A stretch of DNA of 64,000 bases. Origin: Crambe crambe. Its lineage: Eukaryota; Porifera; Demospongiae; Poecilosclerida; Crambeidae. Shown in pieces: positions 23,912 through 34,902 of the stretch; within the stretch, counting starts at the first letter, position 1, and every line of letters starts with the position of its first letter. Both the position numbers and the translations under genes were made by a program. The DNA is taken from positions 124,001 to 188,000 of the forward strand of contig OZ004586.1 of the NCBI GenBank assembly GCA_963924555.1, in the 5' to 3' direction. Under the pieces are notes generated by a model. It was given only the letters and a program-made list of their open reading frames with translations, ran no database searches and was not told the DNA's origin.

Positions 23912-26900
23912 ATGGCAGAGTTGCAACTCCCTCCAGAAGTTAAAGAAAGGATAGAAGAACTTGAGGAAGAGTTGAGAGAAGGTATGTGGTTCCCCTTAGC
24001 CCTTAGTCAGAAAACTGCTTCTTTCCCCCGCATTTCACCACCCACTAAGATCCAGCAGCTGGGGTTGGCTAGCTAGTTCGCTGTAAAGTGGTCATATTTG
24101 TATAATAAAGCGAAATGTTCGGTATACTGCAAGTTAGCTTGTGTATTAGCAGTATCAAAGAGGAAGGCAATGTTGAACCCGAGTTTCAGCCTTAGCTGGC
24201 TTTTAAGCTAGCCAGCTCTGATGTTTGTGTATATAGCTATTAAACATGCAACATAAATGGTCCATGGTTGAGTGGTAATGCATGCGTGCTGAGTAAGTGA
24301 ACCTTTCCTGTCTGGCTGAGTGAGCATTTGGTCAACATCATGTTGGTATTGTCAACAGTACAGGGACGTTATGGGAACACATACATGTTGCATGTTGAGG
24401 TACATGTTAATGCACAATGGAAGTATAAGCATAGACTGACCATAGTTTCATTAGTGAATATGGTACACTATCTACATTTTAAGTACATCTAGTGAGCTTT
24501 ATTTGGAATTTGTGGTGTCTCTAGGTGATATTACACAGAAGGGATATGAAAAGAAGAAAGCAAAGATCTTGGCTCCTTACCTCGGCAGAGATGGCAAGTC
24601 TCAAACAGGCACCTCTGTAGAACCAGTATGTCACTTTATCTTTTTTTGTCGTAGCAGAAGGACGCAACTTACGAGCAGCTTCTCCTGCCCACTATGTGAG
24701 GACTGGCACACCTACAGGCAATTCCTACATCCAGCAGCCCACTGCTGAGTCACGTGAGTGTTTGCATACTGCATGTACAGTCTAGTGCAATATGCTCTAG
24801 CATCAGATCATGATGTGTGACTTACATGTACCTGTAGCTGTGGGAGGTAGTGTAGTGACCCATCATGTGTCCATGTATTTCATTGCATGCATGACCAGGT
24901 AATGACTTCATGTGGGGATAGAGTGTAGAGGACACCACTGCTTAGCTCTCCTTTGTGTCATTAAGCCTTATGCAACTAACTGGCTAGCGGACTTGGACAT
25001 TTGTCTTCAAGAGAAGGGGCTGATGTGGAGGTCTCTTGTGGTTGATTGGGACAATGAGTAGACGAGTCCTGTTAGCAAGTCAAAAGAAAGTACTCCATTG
25101 AGGAGTAATGCTAACACTGTGCAGACAATTTCTGAACGTCTTGGATTGATGCGACTGCTCATGTCACAAATAGCTCCTTGTGATGCTGATATTATCGGTC
25201 CATTATGAAAGCTGTTTTTTTGCTGCTAATGAACTGTTAAAGTGTCAAGCATGTATTGCTGGAAATGAGGGAGAGCTCACCATCCCTCATTCTGCATGTG
25301 ATCAGTAAACACTCCATTGAGCTAAGCTAGAGCTGCAGTCTGACATGATATTGTGTAATTGCACTGCTACCTCCCACTCCAATCCCTCTTAAGGAGTCCA
25401 GGACAGCGAGACAGTCTAATGGACAGACAGCAAATATCTAATGATATCATTACCTGCTCTGTGTGTGTGCTCAACTGCTTGTTATTGCAATGCTACCTCC
25501 CACTCCAAGTCAAGTGACAGCATGACTCAGTTGGAGAGTATTGACTGTTTTAGGGAAAGGTTTGGTTCTAATTCCCAATGGGGAGCTGTATCAGAGTGAT
25601 TTTGTGTTACAACAGCCAGTTGTCTGCTAGTCTAATCAATACAACATACAAAGTGTTGTTACCATAAACACCCAAACTGAGCCTTTTCATATGTGTACTT
25701 AGTGAATAGTGTGTGTTGTGTTGTCTGGTGGTGGCACAATGTGGTGTCCCAGAGTCTCTATTCCTACTCTAAGACAAATAGCCTTCCAAATAAAGGATGA
25801 TAGAGATACACATTTGACCCCCCCATAATAAGATGGCTGTATTAACTTTGACCTTAAAAGGTTTTTCTAGTTCCCATCCCCAGGGAGATGGGTGTGTACT
25901 TGTAACTGCTGAGCTTATGCCACACATCTAACGTGGCACCTATGTTGTGTTGCCATTCATTGGCTGTGTCTTTGCTCAGTATCATCAAAGGCTCTCTCTC
26001 CTCCCTCCTTCATTCCAACAATTCATCATACCACTTCCACTGCACCTTAGTCCACTCTAGGGATTTCCTTGAGGGGGTACGGTTTACTACAGCTACATTT
26101 GTGGCTTGACAATTATGAAAATTAATACACTCATTAATCACATCAAAGGAAACAGGCTTAGTGTTTTCTCTATAGGCTATTCAAACTGTGTGATTATGAG
26201 ATGTGGTTTCATTGGTGTTCTGTCCAGGTGCTCGAGCAGCAGCTGTGCAGGCAGCTCTCTCCAAACGACTGGAACATGAGGAAGACCTCCCGATGTCCTC
26301 TCGTCGTAACTACCTCCCTGAACCCAATGTCATGTCACCCTCCACCAGCTTTGCCGAGGAGAATGGTTCAGTGCCTACCACCAGCAGCAGTCGAAGTAGC
26401 ACCCCCAATACTCCCAGTGTTTCCAGCACCGCTCATATTCATGTAAGACCACACCCCTATGCCTTTATCCATAAACTCCAGTACCTCCCATATTCATGTA
26501 AGACCACACCCCCAGCACTGCCCATATTCATGTAAGACCACACCCTTTCTGTGCTATGCTCCTTACAATCCAATCTCTGCTGGAGGTGAAAGGTCATTAT
26601 ATGAATCTCATCAGCATTATGATATTCATTTCTTAATTGTCCCGTTATTTATCGTTCGTGTGTTTTATGTGGTGTCTCATTTCTCATTGGTTCACTTCTT
26701 GTTTCTTTAGCCTACAGCTTCTCCCCGGAACTCTCCACCCCCCACAGCCCCCAAGACCCATCACAAGTCCCGTCTAGCTCCCCCTGGTCCCAGTCCCATC
26801 TCCTCCCCTAGCCCAGTAGCCGAAACCCATTCCCACATGGGATCTTTGCGTCGTACCCTGGACAGCCCAGATCCTTCAGCTGCTTACAACACAGGCCCTG

Positions 26901-29900
26901 AGACTGTGATAGGAGAGTCCCCTGCAGCTGCACCCCCAGCCTATGGGGGACATGGGGGTGTGTCACACAAGATCCAGCAACTCTTGAACACACTCAAACG
27001 CCCACGCAAAAATAGACGACCCGTGGAGGAATATTACCATGACGACGAAGCTCCAGGTGAGAATGCAAGATCCCCCCCAAGGCTTGCCAATGCCCCTGAT
27101 AATCTACTACTTATTCCTCCAGCATCCTCTGCGGAAGACCCCAACGCTCCCCATCCTGTGGGTCCCACCATGCAACCAGCAGTGGGCGTGCCCCTGGAGA
27201 GTAGGCAGGATTGGCACAGGAACTTGGAGGCAGCCATCCAGCACCACAGCACCACTCTGGCCAAACACCCAGCCATATCTGTGGTCGAACCAAACGGAAA
27301 AGTACAAGTACAAGCCAATTACAGTGAGTCTCAAAGTAGAACATCTCTCAGAGGTTTCATGCATTGCATAATAATACAGTGGCCACAGGGCTAATTTGCT
27401 TTTGTTAGTGAGAGAATGTACTAATTATATGGGCATTTGAGGTCTTGATTTGGCCTTTCATCATTTGATGTGGTTGATTGCACTTATCCTTTGATATCTG
27501 TTCTCTTGCTAACCTTGTGTATGTTTGCAGATAAACTGGCTACTCGCTCCCAGAAGGTTGCCTACTACATGTTGCACAAGCTAGGCGGGGGGCGGTTGGT
27601 ACAACCTGGGGACCGTGTGGCCCTTGTCTTCAGACCTGATGAACCTGCTCAGTTTGCCTCTGCCTTCTATGGCTGCATCTTTGCTGCAGTCATTCCCGTT
27701 GCCATAGAACCACCAATCACCAAAGAGGTGGGCATTAATTAAAATATGGGTGAGCATTAACTAGAATTTTGTTTTATAATAGGATCCTGGAGGTCAGCAG
27801 ATTGGTTTCCTATTGGGTAGCCTGAACATCACCGTGGCACTGACGAGCGAGACCACTGCCAGAGGTCTCCCCAAGGAGGAGGGCAAGGACCACATCGTCC
27901 ACTTCAAAGGCTGGCCACGCCTCACCTGGTTCGTCACAGAGCACCTCCCGAAACCTCACAAGGACTGGACTCCACCACCTCGTCCTCAGCCCGATACAGC
28001 TGCCTACATTGAGGTGGGTGTGGCATTTGAATATAATAGTGATGGTAATTGATTGCCATCTCTTGACTGAATTAGTATTCATCAGCTAAGGATGGTTCAG
28101 CACTGGGTGTGGTGGTGACTAGATCAGCCCTCTTGACTCACTGTCGCTCCCTCACCACTGCCTGCATCTACAGAGAAGGTAAGACGCAATACAATAAGTT
28201 ACGTACATATCTGAAAGAGAGTCACCTATATACACTGCTCTCTCTGCAGGAGAGACAATAGTGTGCACAGAGGACCCCAAGCGTTCTATCGGCCTGTGGC
28301 ATTGTGTGATGGCGGCAGCTTATAATGGACTCCATGTGGTGTATGTGCCTCCCAATGTGATGGCCACACTCCCCACGGCCTGGCTCCACATGATTCACAA
28401 ACACAAGGCCTCTTGTGCCATCTCTTCCTCCAGAGCCCTCAGCGGTTGCATCTCTCTCTCCAACCACAAGGAGATGCGAGACCTCAACCTGGAGACTGTC
28501 AGAATGCTCCTGCTGGATGATGGGGCCAATCCTTGTGAGTTCGCTACCTACTAAACTACAGCTGTTTTATTTGTAAAGGAATTGTTCTGCACACAAAAGA
28601 AGAACATTTCCTGAGCCTTATTGGACTCCTCAGTATCCATTCCGGAGCAGTTTGGAGTAATTCTCTTAGCTGCAACTTTGAAGTGGTTGTTTTAGCATGT
28701 GTGTTGTTGTTCAGTACTCTGTACCTGGCCACTGACAGTGATGGATTGATACATACATGCCTCTTTCAAGTTTCATTACTGAACTGAAGAGTTGTTCTTT
28801 GATGTTGTGAACATGAACAAAGCTTTTCCAGTTCAGAAACAATGAAAATGGGAAACATCAGTTATTTTATCATTCAGTCAGTCATAGTTCAGGTGTTCTT
28901 TACAGGATGCCACTCCTCATGACATGTCCATGTGCCATGTAGGTTCATGTACTGGCATGTCTGGCAAGCATGTCGGTGGTCTTGGAATAATTAAGTCATC
29001 CTTTGATACACTATTTCCTGTTTCTTTCAGGGTCATTGGCTTCAAGTGACCTGTTCTATGATGCATACAATGCCAAGGGCCTGATGAGGGAAGCACTTTG
29101 TCCATGTGCAGGCTCTCCCGAGACTCTCACAGTTTCTGTCAGAAGGTACATACATATGCTGTGCATGTGCTGTACATGTCAAGCTGGGAGGGACTGTTAA
29201 AAGCACAATAGTCCCGTATACTGTGCATGTGCTGTGCATGTGCTGGGCATGGGAGAGATGTGATATGCATACTGTGTTGTGTATAGACCGACGGCCTCCA
29301 CCTCCACTGGACGAGGAGTCATGTCCATTTCCGGCTTGAGCTATGGAGTGGTGCGCGTTGAAGAACCAGGGAGCATGACCTCTCTGACCTTACAAGACGT
29401 GGGTACGGTCATGCCAGGTGCCCGCATTGCCGTGGTGCGAATAGGGGGTTCCCCTATCATCTGCAAGACGGATGAGATTGGAGAGATATGTGTGCAGAGT
29501 ACAGCCGCTGGGGGTGGTTACTGGGGCCTCCAGGGGAAAACAACGCACACCTTCAGGTGAGAGGAGTAGTCACATTGAGGGATTCCACCCTGTGTAGCAA
29601 TATCCCTGAGTTGTTTCTTCAGGGCTCACACTTTCTGGTCAATCTCTTCAATTTTGTCTGACCAAATTTTAATATAAATGAGTTCTCTTTTCGACTGTGC
29701 AGGGTTCAGCCTATGGATGAACGGGAACAACCGGCCACCACAGGGTACTATGTGCGGAGTGGTCTCCTTGGGTTTGTTGGGACTGGAGGTTTGGTCTTCA
29801 TTTGTGGAACACTGGAGGGTCTCATCCAGATAGGAGGCAGACGACATAACACGGAGGACTTGATTGCCACTGTGATGGCAGTGGAACCCCATTCCTTTAT

Positions 29901-31601
29901 CTATAAGGGTAGGACGGCCGTCTTCTCTGTACCTGTTCTGAGAGAGGAACGTATTGTGGTCGTGGCTGAGCAGAAACCCAACTGCACAGACGAGGAAGCC
30001 TTTACATGGATGAACAGTGTGGTGCCGGCAGTGGAGAGCATTCATGGAGTTAACATCTATGGCATTGTGTTGGTGTCAGCCGGGAGACTGCCCCGGGGGG
30101 CCAACGGGTTGGTACAGGTCCACGAGACCAAGCAACACTTCCTGTCCGGCTCCCTGCATCCTGTCAACCTCCTCATGTGCCCCTATCAATGTGTCACCAA
30201 CCTCCCTGTACCAAAACCACACACCAGTAAGTCATACTACCATATGCTAGAAACATGCATGTGGCATACATGTTAATGCATGTACAATGGACATGCATGT
30301 TAAAGGCAAGACAGCTCTTCAAGGACTCTTTTCCTCTTGCTTTAGCCGTTTCTGGTGCTGCTCAGCTTATGGGTGACCTGGTGACTGGACGAGTGGCGGA
30401 GTCCACGGGACAGGCCTTCAATATTCCCTTTGATGAAGGAGACGGGGCTAGCAAGTTCCAGTTCATCTCTGAGGTCCTTCGCTGGAGGGCCCAGACTCAG
30501 CCAGAAAACCAGCTCTTCAGTCTCCTTGACAACAGAGTCAGTTAATTTTTTTGCACTGTATCCCTCCATAATCAAGTTTTAGATAATGTTATAGGAAACA
30601 TGTTGATCACTAATTCTGAATTCTGAATTGTTAAGTGATCTAATGAAGTTTCAATAGTGAATGGATCTGGGAAAAAAGCCAACTTTGTTCAAAATAAAGT
30701 TTGACACATGTTTGTTTCAGGGTCATGCCTTCAGATCTATCAACTCTTTGCAACTTCACAAACGAGCTGAAAGAGTTGCTGCCTTCATTGTGGACAAGCT
30801 TCGACTGAATTCTGGGGATCACGTGGCTCTTCTTTATCCGGCAGGCATCGAATTGATCGTAGCCTTTTACGGTTGCCTGTATGTGGGCGTAGTTCCCGTG
30901 GTGATCCGCCCTCCTAACCTGACCAACCTCCCGGCCAGTCTGCCTACCATGAAGCTGACACTGGACATCAGTAACTCACGGGCAATCCTCACCTGTCACC
31001 CCATCATGAGAATACTCAAATCCAAGGAAGCGGGGCCAATGTTGGACCTGAAGGCACTTCCACCCATCCTGGAAACGGAAGACCTCTCAAAGAGGAAGTT
31101 TGAAAAGTTGTACAAGGCACCTACTGCCGAACTCATCGCATATCTGGACTTCAGTGTCTCGACAACGGGAGTCCTCTCAGGGGTCAAGGTACAGAACCTG
31201 GGAATCTTTTTTCTCTATCTTTAGCCATTACAGTTTATGGTTTATGTATGAACTTCTTTCTTGTGCAGATGACTCATGGGGCCATCATGAACATGTGTAG
31301 GGCACATAAGAACATCTCTGAACTCTATCCTTCCAGGGAGATTCTTCTCTGTCTTGACCCTTATTCTGGTTTTGGCTTGCTCCTTTGGATCCTCACTGGG
31401 TGAGTCTATGACATGCATGATACATGCATGTTCCATGTGATATGCCTGTTGACATGCATGTGGATGCTACAGGGTGTATTCAGGGCATCACTCATTCATG
31501 CTGAGTGCCCACGATGTGGAACCGAATCCAGCCCTCTGGCTCCATGTACTCAGCACCAACAAATGTGAGTAGACCCCCTACAATCAGTACTAATAATGAG
31601 T

Positions 31602-31657
<56 letters not shown>

Positions 31658-33368
31658 GTTCGTGATACATATGTTTCTTACACTGTCATTGACACTTGCT
31701 GTCAACACTTGGGGAGCAACACAGATGTCCTGAAAAGTCGTGGGGTGGACCTCTCTTGTGTGAGATCCTGTATAGTGGTGAGCGAGGAACGTCCCCGTAC
31801 CTCCCTCCTCACTTCCTTCTCTGCCCTCTTCTCCCCCCTGGGTCTCTCTGGCCATGCTGTTTCAACCTCTTTTGGTTGCAGAGTCAATCCCATCATATGC
31901 TTACAGGTACATGCCTGTCACATGCATTTACCATGTGTTCCAGCATGTCGGAAGAGTAGATAAACAGTATATACAACATGGAATTGTTTTCTTTAGGGTC
32001 CCCAGCACCCAGAGTCTTCTAATGTGTATGTGGACCAACGTGCCCTGCGAGTGGACAGAGTGGTGCTGTTGGAGAGGGGCGCGCCCCACTCAGTATGTCT
32101 AGTGGAGAGTGGCAAGATCATGCCCGATATCAAAGTCACCATCGTCCATCCTGACACCAAAATACCCTGTGCTCACACTGACCTGGGCGAGGTAAGCATG
32201 TCCAATAATCACATGTTTCAGCACTTTTTCTGGTGTGCTATTAGCACTAACATAGAAATATTTTATCACTTGTCAAGAGAGAGCGTTGTCTGCTTGCACC
32301 TGGCCTATTCCTGATGTGTTTTAATTCATAGATGCATTAGTGTCCAGTGGTGCTATCCTTTTAAGACTTCTGTTTCAACATTGTGCTTTTTCAACAATAC
32401 TTCTAGTTTAGGAAAAGTCCACTCTCCACATGCTATCAGCCTATCTTAAGAAATCAATCGTGTATATGTGCAGTTTAATGAAAGTATTTTCAATGACGAA
32501 CAACTTTCCACATTTCTGTCGATCTTTCCACAGGTGTGGGTGAGTAGCCCTCATAATGGGACTGGTTACTATGGCCTCAAGGAGGAAATCAGTGATGTTC
32601 TCTCACGTGAACATTTTTCTTCGACTATCTCTGGAGCAGGAGACACTAGCGTAGTCTATGCTCGCACTGGCTACCTCGGCTTTATCAGCAAGTCTGGAAA
32701 ATTAGACAGAGCAGGAGAGAACCTGGATAGTTTATACGTGGTGGGGTCTCTGGACGAGGCCCTCAACATTCGAGGATTCAGATACCACCCTGCTGACATT
32801 GAAGCCAGTGTCATTAGGTCACACAAAAATATCATTGGAAGGTAGGTGTTTTAGAAGCAGAGTGGAGTTCCTATTAGTGCCCACCATGTGGAATTCCTTT
32901 AGTGCCCACTATGTGGAGTTCTTTATTAGTGCCCACTACGGAGTTTCTTGAGTTTCTTATTAGTGCCCGCTATGCCACTATGTGTGTGTGTGTGTGGAGT
33001 TCCCTATGTGGAATTCCTTATATAGTGCCCATTGCTATTAGCTCACTATCCTAAGCTGACTACTTCTGATCAGTGTGACCTTATGACCCTGTACAATCCA
33101 CCTCTTTTCTCTCAGTGCTGTGTTTACCTCTAACAAGTTGCTGGTGGTGGTGGCAGAGTTACGTGGAGAGGAACGAGAGGCCCTGGATGTGGTCCCTGTC
33201 ATCACCACGACCCTCCTGGACGAGCAGCAGTTAGTGACTGGGATTGTGGTGGTGGTGGACCCGGGAACCATCCCCGTCAATACACGAGGAGAGAAGCAGC
33301 GGGTACACCTGCGAGACTCGTTCCTCTCGGACGAGATAGACCCCATTTATGTAGCCTATAACTTGTAA
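23912..33368 (+). CDS. DIP2: Disco-interacting protein 2 (DIP2), complete
   Basis: The start MAELQLPPEVKERIEELEEE at 23912 and GDITQKGYEKKKAKILAPYL (from about 24525) form the DMAP1-binding-like N-terminal helix pair. A disordered Ser/Pro region with the conserved block HKIQQLLNTLKRPRKN follows (26960-27010). Then come two tandem adenylate-forming (fatty-acyl-AMP ligase-like) domains, about 27530-30225 and 30350-33365. Family blocks include GDRVALVF, AFYGCIFAAVIPV, YGVVRVEEPG, GDHVALLYP, LAYLDFSVSTTGVLSGVK (here IAYLDFSV), WVSSPHNGTGYY, ARTGYLGF and the C-terminal EKQRVHLRDSF, DPIYVAYNL. DIP2 proteins shape neuronal/epithelial development and lipid (diacylglycerol) homeostasis in other organisms. 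About 20 exons; TAA at 33366-33368. The N-terminal exon joins between 24630 and 26225 are uncertain. Confidence 0.95.
24640..26225 (+). other. Large DIP2 intron region, mostly non-coding
   Basis: A possible small exon at about 24655-24752 can read RNLRAASPAHYVRTG before a gtgagt donor, but its phase with the previous exon could not be fixed. From about 24755 to the acceptor at 26227 (tgtccag|GTGCTCGAG) nothing coding was recognised. The block holds the repeated phrase 'gctacctcccactccaa' (about 25367 and 25492) and is otherwise unremarkable. Confidence 0.5.
26431..26545 (+). repeat. Triplicated exon-end plus 5' splice donor in DIP2
   Basis: The exon ends CTCATATTCAT|gtaagaccacaccc with the donor at 26443. 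The same text, tattcatgtaagaccacacc, recurs with donors at 26498 and 26532. Downstream donors would add 55 or 89 bases, neither a multiple of three. Confidence 0.8.
31606..31657 (+). repeat. (CT)n microsatellite forming a DIP2 polypyrimidine tract
   Basis: About 25 CT units run directly into the acceptor ctctctag|TTCGTGATAC at 31658, in an intron of only about 95 bp. Confidence 0.92.
32860..33050 (+). repeat. Degenerate minisatellite in the last DIP2 intron
   Basis: Irregular copies of ttattagtgcccactatgtg and gagttcct, about 33-45 bp apart and roughly five in number, plus a short (GT)n at about 32981-32994. Confidence 0.7.
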
Positions 33369-33690
33369 AAGGAACCTTTCTTGTAGCAGTATTTGTTTGC
33401 ACTCCAAAAAAGTTTGTTTTTGTTTATTTTGCATGGACCACACCTATTTACACTTCCTGTGTGCCACTCCAACAGCTAAAACCACACCCACTTACTATAA
33501 TTGTTGTTTTCATCCATTACCTGTACTGTTGTATCTGTGAACAATCAAACAGTACATTTGCTGCACTGTTGCAGTTCACTTGGCATTTGCAGCCACATTG
33601 TCATTACGTATTAAAGAGTTATTTTTGTGCAATATGTGTATATTTTTGTCATAAAAATATTCTGCTCCATATGAAGCTGCTGAAAGTTGT
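33369..33690. other. Convergent 3' spacer between DIP2 and the oxidoreductase
   Basis: AT-rich 3' flanking sequence between two stop codons, presumably both 3' UTRs. It contains ATTAAA near 33610 as a possible weak poly(A) signal for DIP2. No gene or repeat recognised. Confidence 0.5.
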
Positions 33691-34731
33691 CTATTCTGCT
33701 TTGCAGTAGACAACACCTATTTGCTTCAGAACCTCTTCTGCTACTTCTGCCACAATCAGAGATTGTTCCAGAGGCATTATATCACTCTCTAACTTGCCTC
33801 CTTTAATGCAAGCAAAGACTTCTTCAGCCTCATAGCGAAGACCAGTAGGATTGGGGTAATTCCCAGGGAGGTGTGGCTCAGGAAGGGGGAATTCTTTGGA
33901 CATACGTTCCCCTTCATACACTCCCTCGGGTGTTTCAAGTTTTGTTGGGCACCAAAAGGGGTGTGGTAGTCGGAGGTCTCCTTTGGTTCCACATATGATG
34001 GCATCACATGACATGCTGTAGGAGATGCTGCAGCTTAGTTGAGCAATTTCTCCTTTGGAGTAAGTTAAGGTGATCACTGCCAAATCATCAACTCCGGACT
34101 CTAGCTTACTGCCTTGGGCGTAAATCTTAACAGGACGCCTCCCTCCAAAGATCATAGTTGCTAAGCTGATGGTGTACACACCCACATCAAGAGTAGCCCC
34201 GCCTCCTAATTTCGGATCGGTGAGCCTGCCCTCGGCACGATTTGGTGGGCGTCGGAATGAGAAATTGGCTCTTAGGAATCTGACGTCTCCAATGGTGCCT
34301 TGATCAATCATGTGTCTCAATTCTACCACAGCAGGAAAGAACCTCATCCATGTGGCTTCCATAAAAAACAGTCCCTTCTCTCTCGCCTTCTCTATCATTT
34401 CCTGCGTCTGACAAGGACTCATTGACATTGGCTTCTCACACAGGACTGGTTTTCCTGCCTCCAGGACTTTGAGGGCCACTTGGTGGTGGGTGACGTGTAT
34501 AGTACCGATGTACACCACATCTACCTTGGGGTCCTGGAGGAGTTGGTCATGTGATCCATAGGAACAAGGGATACAGTGGGTGGAGGCAAACTGTTCTGCA
34601 CTCTCCTTGCATCTATCTCCAACAGCAACCACTTGATGCTCAGATTCTGGAAGAGTCTTTAATCCAAGGAGGAAATCATGGGAGATGCGTCCAGCACCCA
34701 AAATACCCCACTTTAATGCCATTATTATCAC
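33691..34731 (-). CDS. DHDH: Gfo/Idh/MocA oxidoreductase, trans-1,2-dihydrobenzene-1,2-diol dehydrogenase-like
   Basis: A single uninterrupted exon encodes 346 residues, close to the roughly 334 of animal DHDH. The N-terminal Rossmann fold shows WGILGAGRISHDF (GxGxxG variant GAGRIS) for NADP binding. The signature EKPMSMS contains the catalytic-region lysine. The C-terminal half holds the family block GGGATLDVGVYTISLATMIF. DHDH oxidises dihydrodiols and also works on sugars such as D-xylose with NADP. Translation could start at 34731 or three codons later (MALKWG). All long neighbours have introns, so the intronless structure is notable. It is tail-to-tail with DIP2 and head-to-head with the BTB-TLDc gene. 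Confidence 0.92.
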   Translation of the reverse strand: MIIMALKWGILGAGRISHDFLLGLKTLPESEHQVVAVGDRCKESAEQFASTHCIPCSYGSHDQLLQDPKVDVVYIGTIHVTHHQVALKVLEAGKPVLCEKPMSMSPCQTQEMIEKAREKGLFFMEATWMRFFPAVVELRHMIDQGTIGDVRFLRANFSFRRPPNRAEGRLTDPKLGGGATLDVGVYTISLATMIFGGRRPVKIYAQGSKLESGVDDLAVITLTYSKGEIAQLSCSISYSMSCDAIICGTKGDLRLPHPFWCPTKLETPEGVYEGERMSKEFPLPEPHLPGNYPNPTGLRYEAEEVFACIKGGKLESDIMPLEQSLIVAEVAEEVLKQIGVVYCKAE

Positions 34732-34902
34732 TAACCAGCCACGCCCCTATAGCCTGGCGTAGTCGACCCTTTACCAAAAACCAAGATAAGTCGCTGTGGC
34801 GACCTTTACCATGTAGGACTCTGCTGAGAAAACTCTCAAGTGTTGATTGGATGTGTCAGTATGAATGTGGTAGTAGTGATAGTAAACATTGAGGATTGAG
34901 AT
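34732..34902. promoter_or_regulatory. Divergent promoter of the DHDH-like and BTB-TLDc genes
   Basis: About 170 bp lie between the start codons. No TATA box or clear palindromic site was recognised. The role is inferred from layout. Confidence 0.45.
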
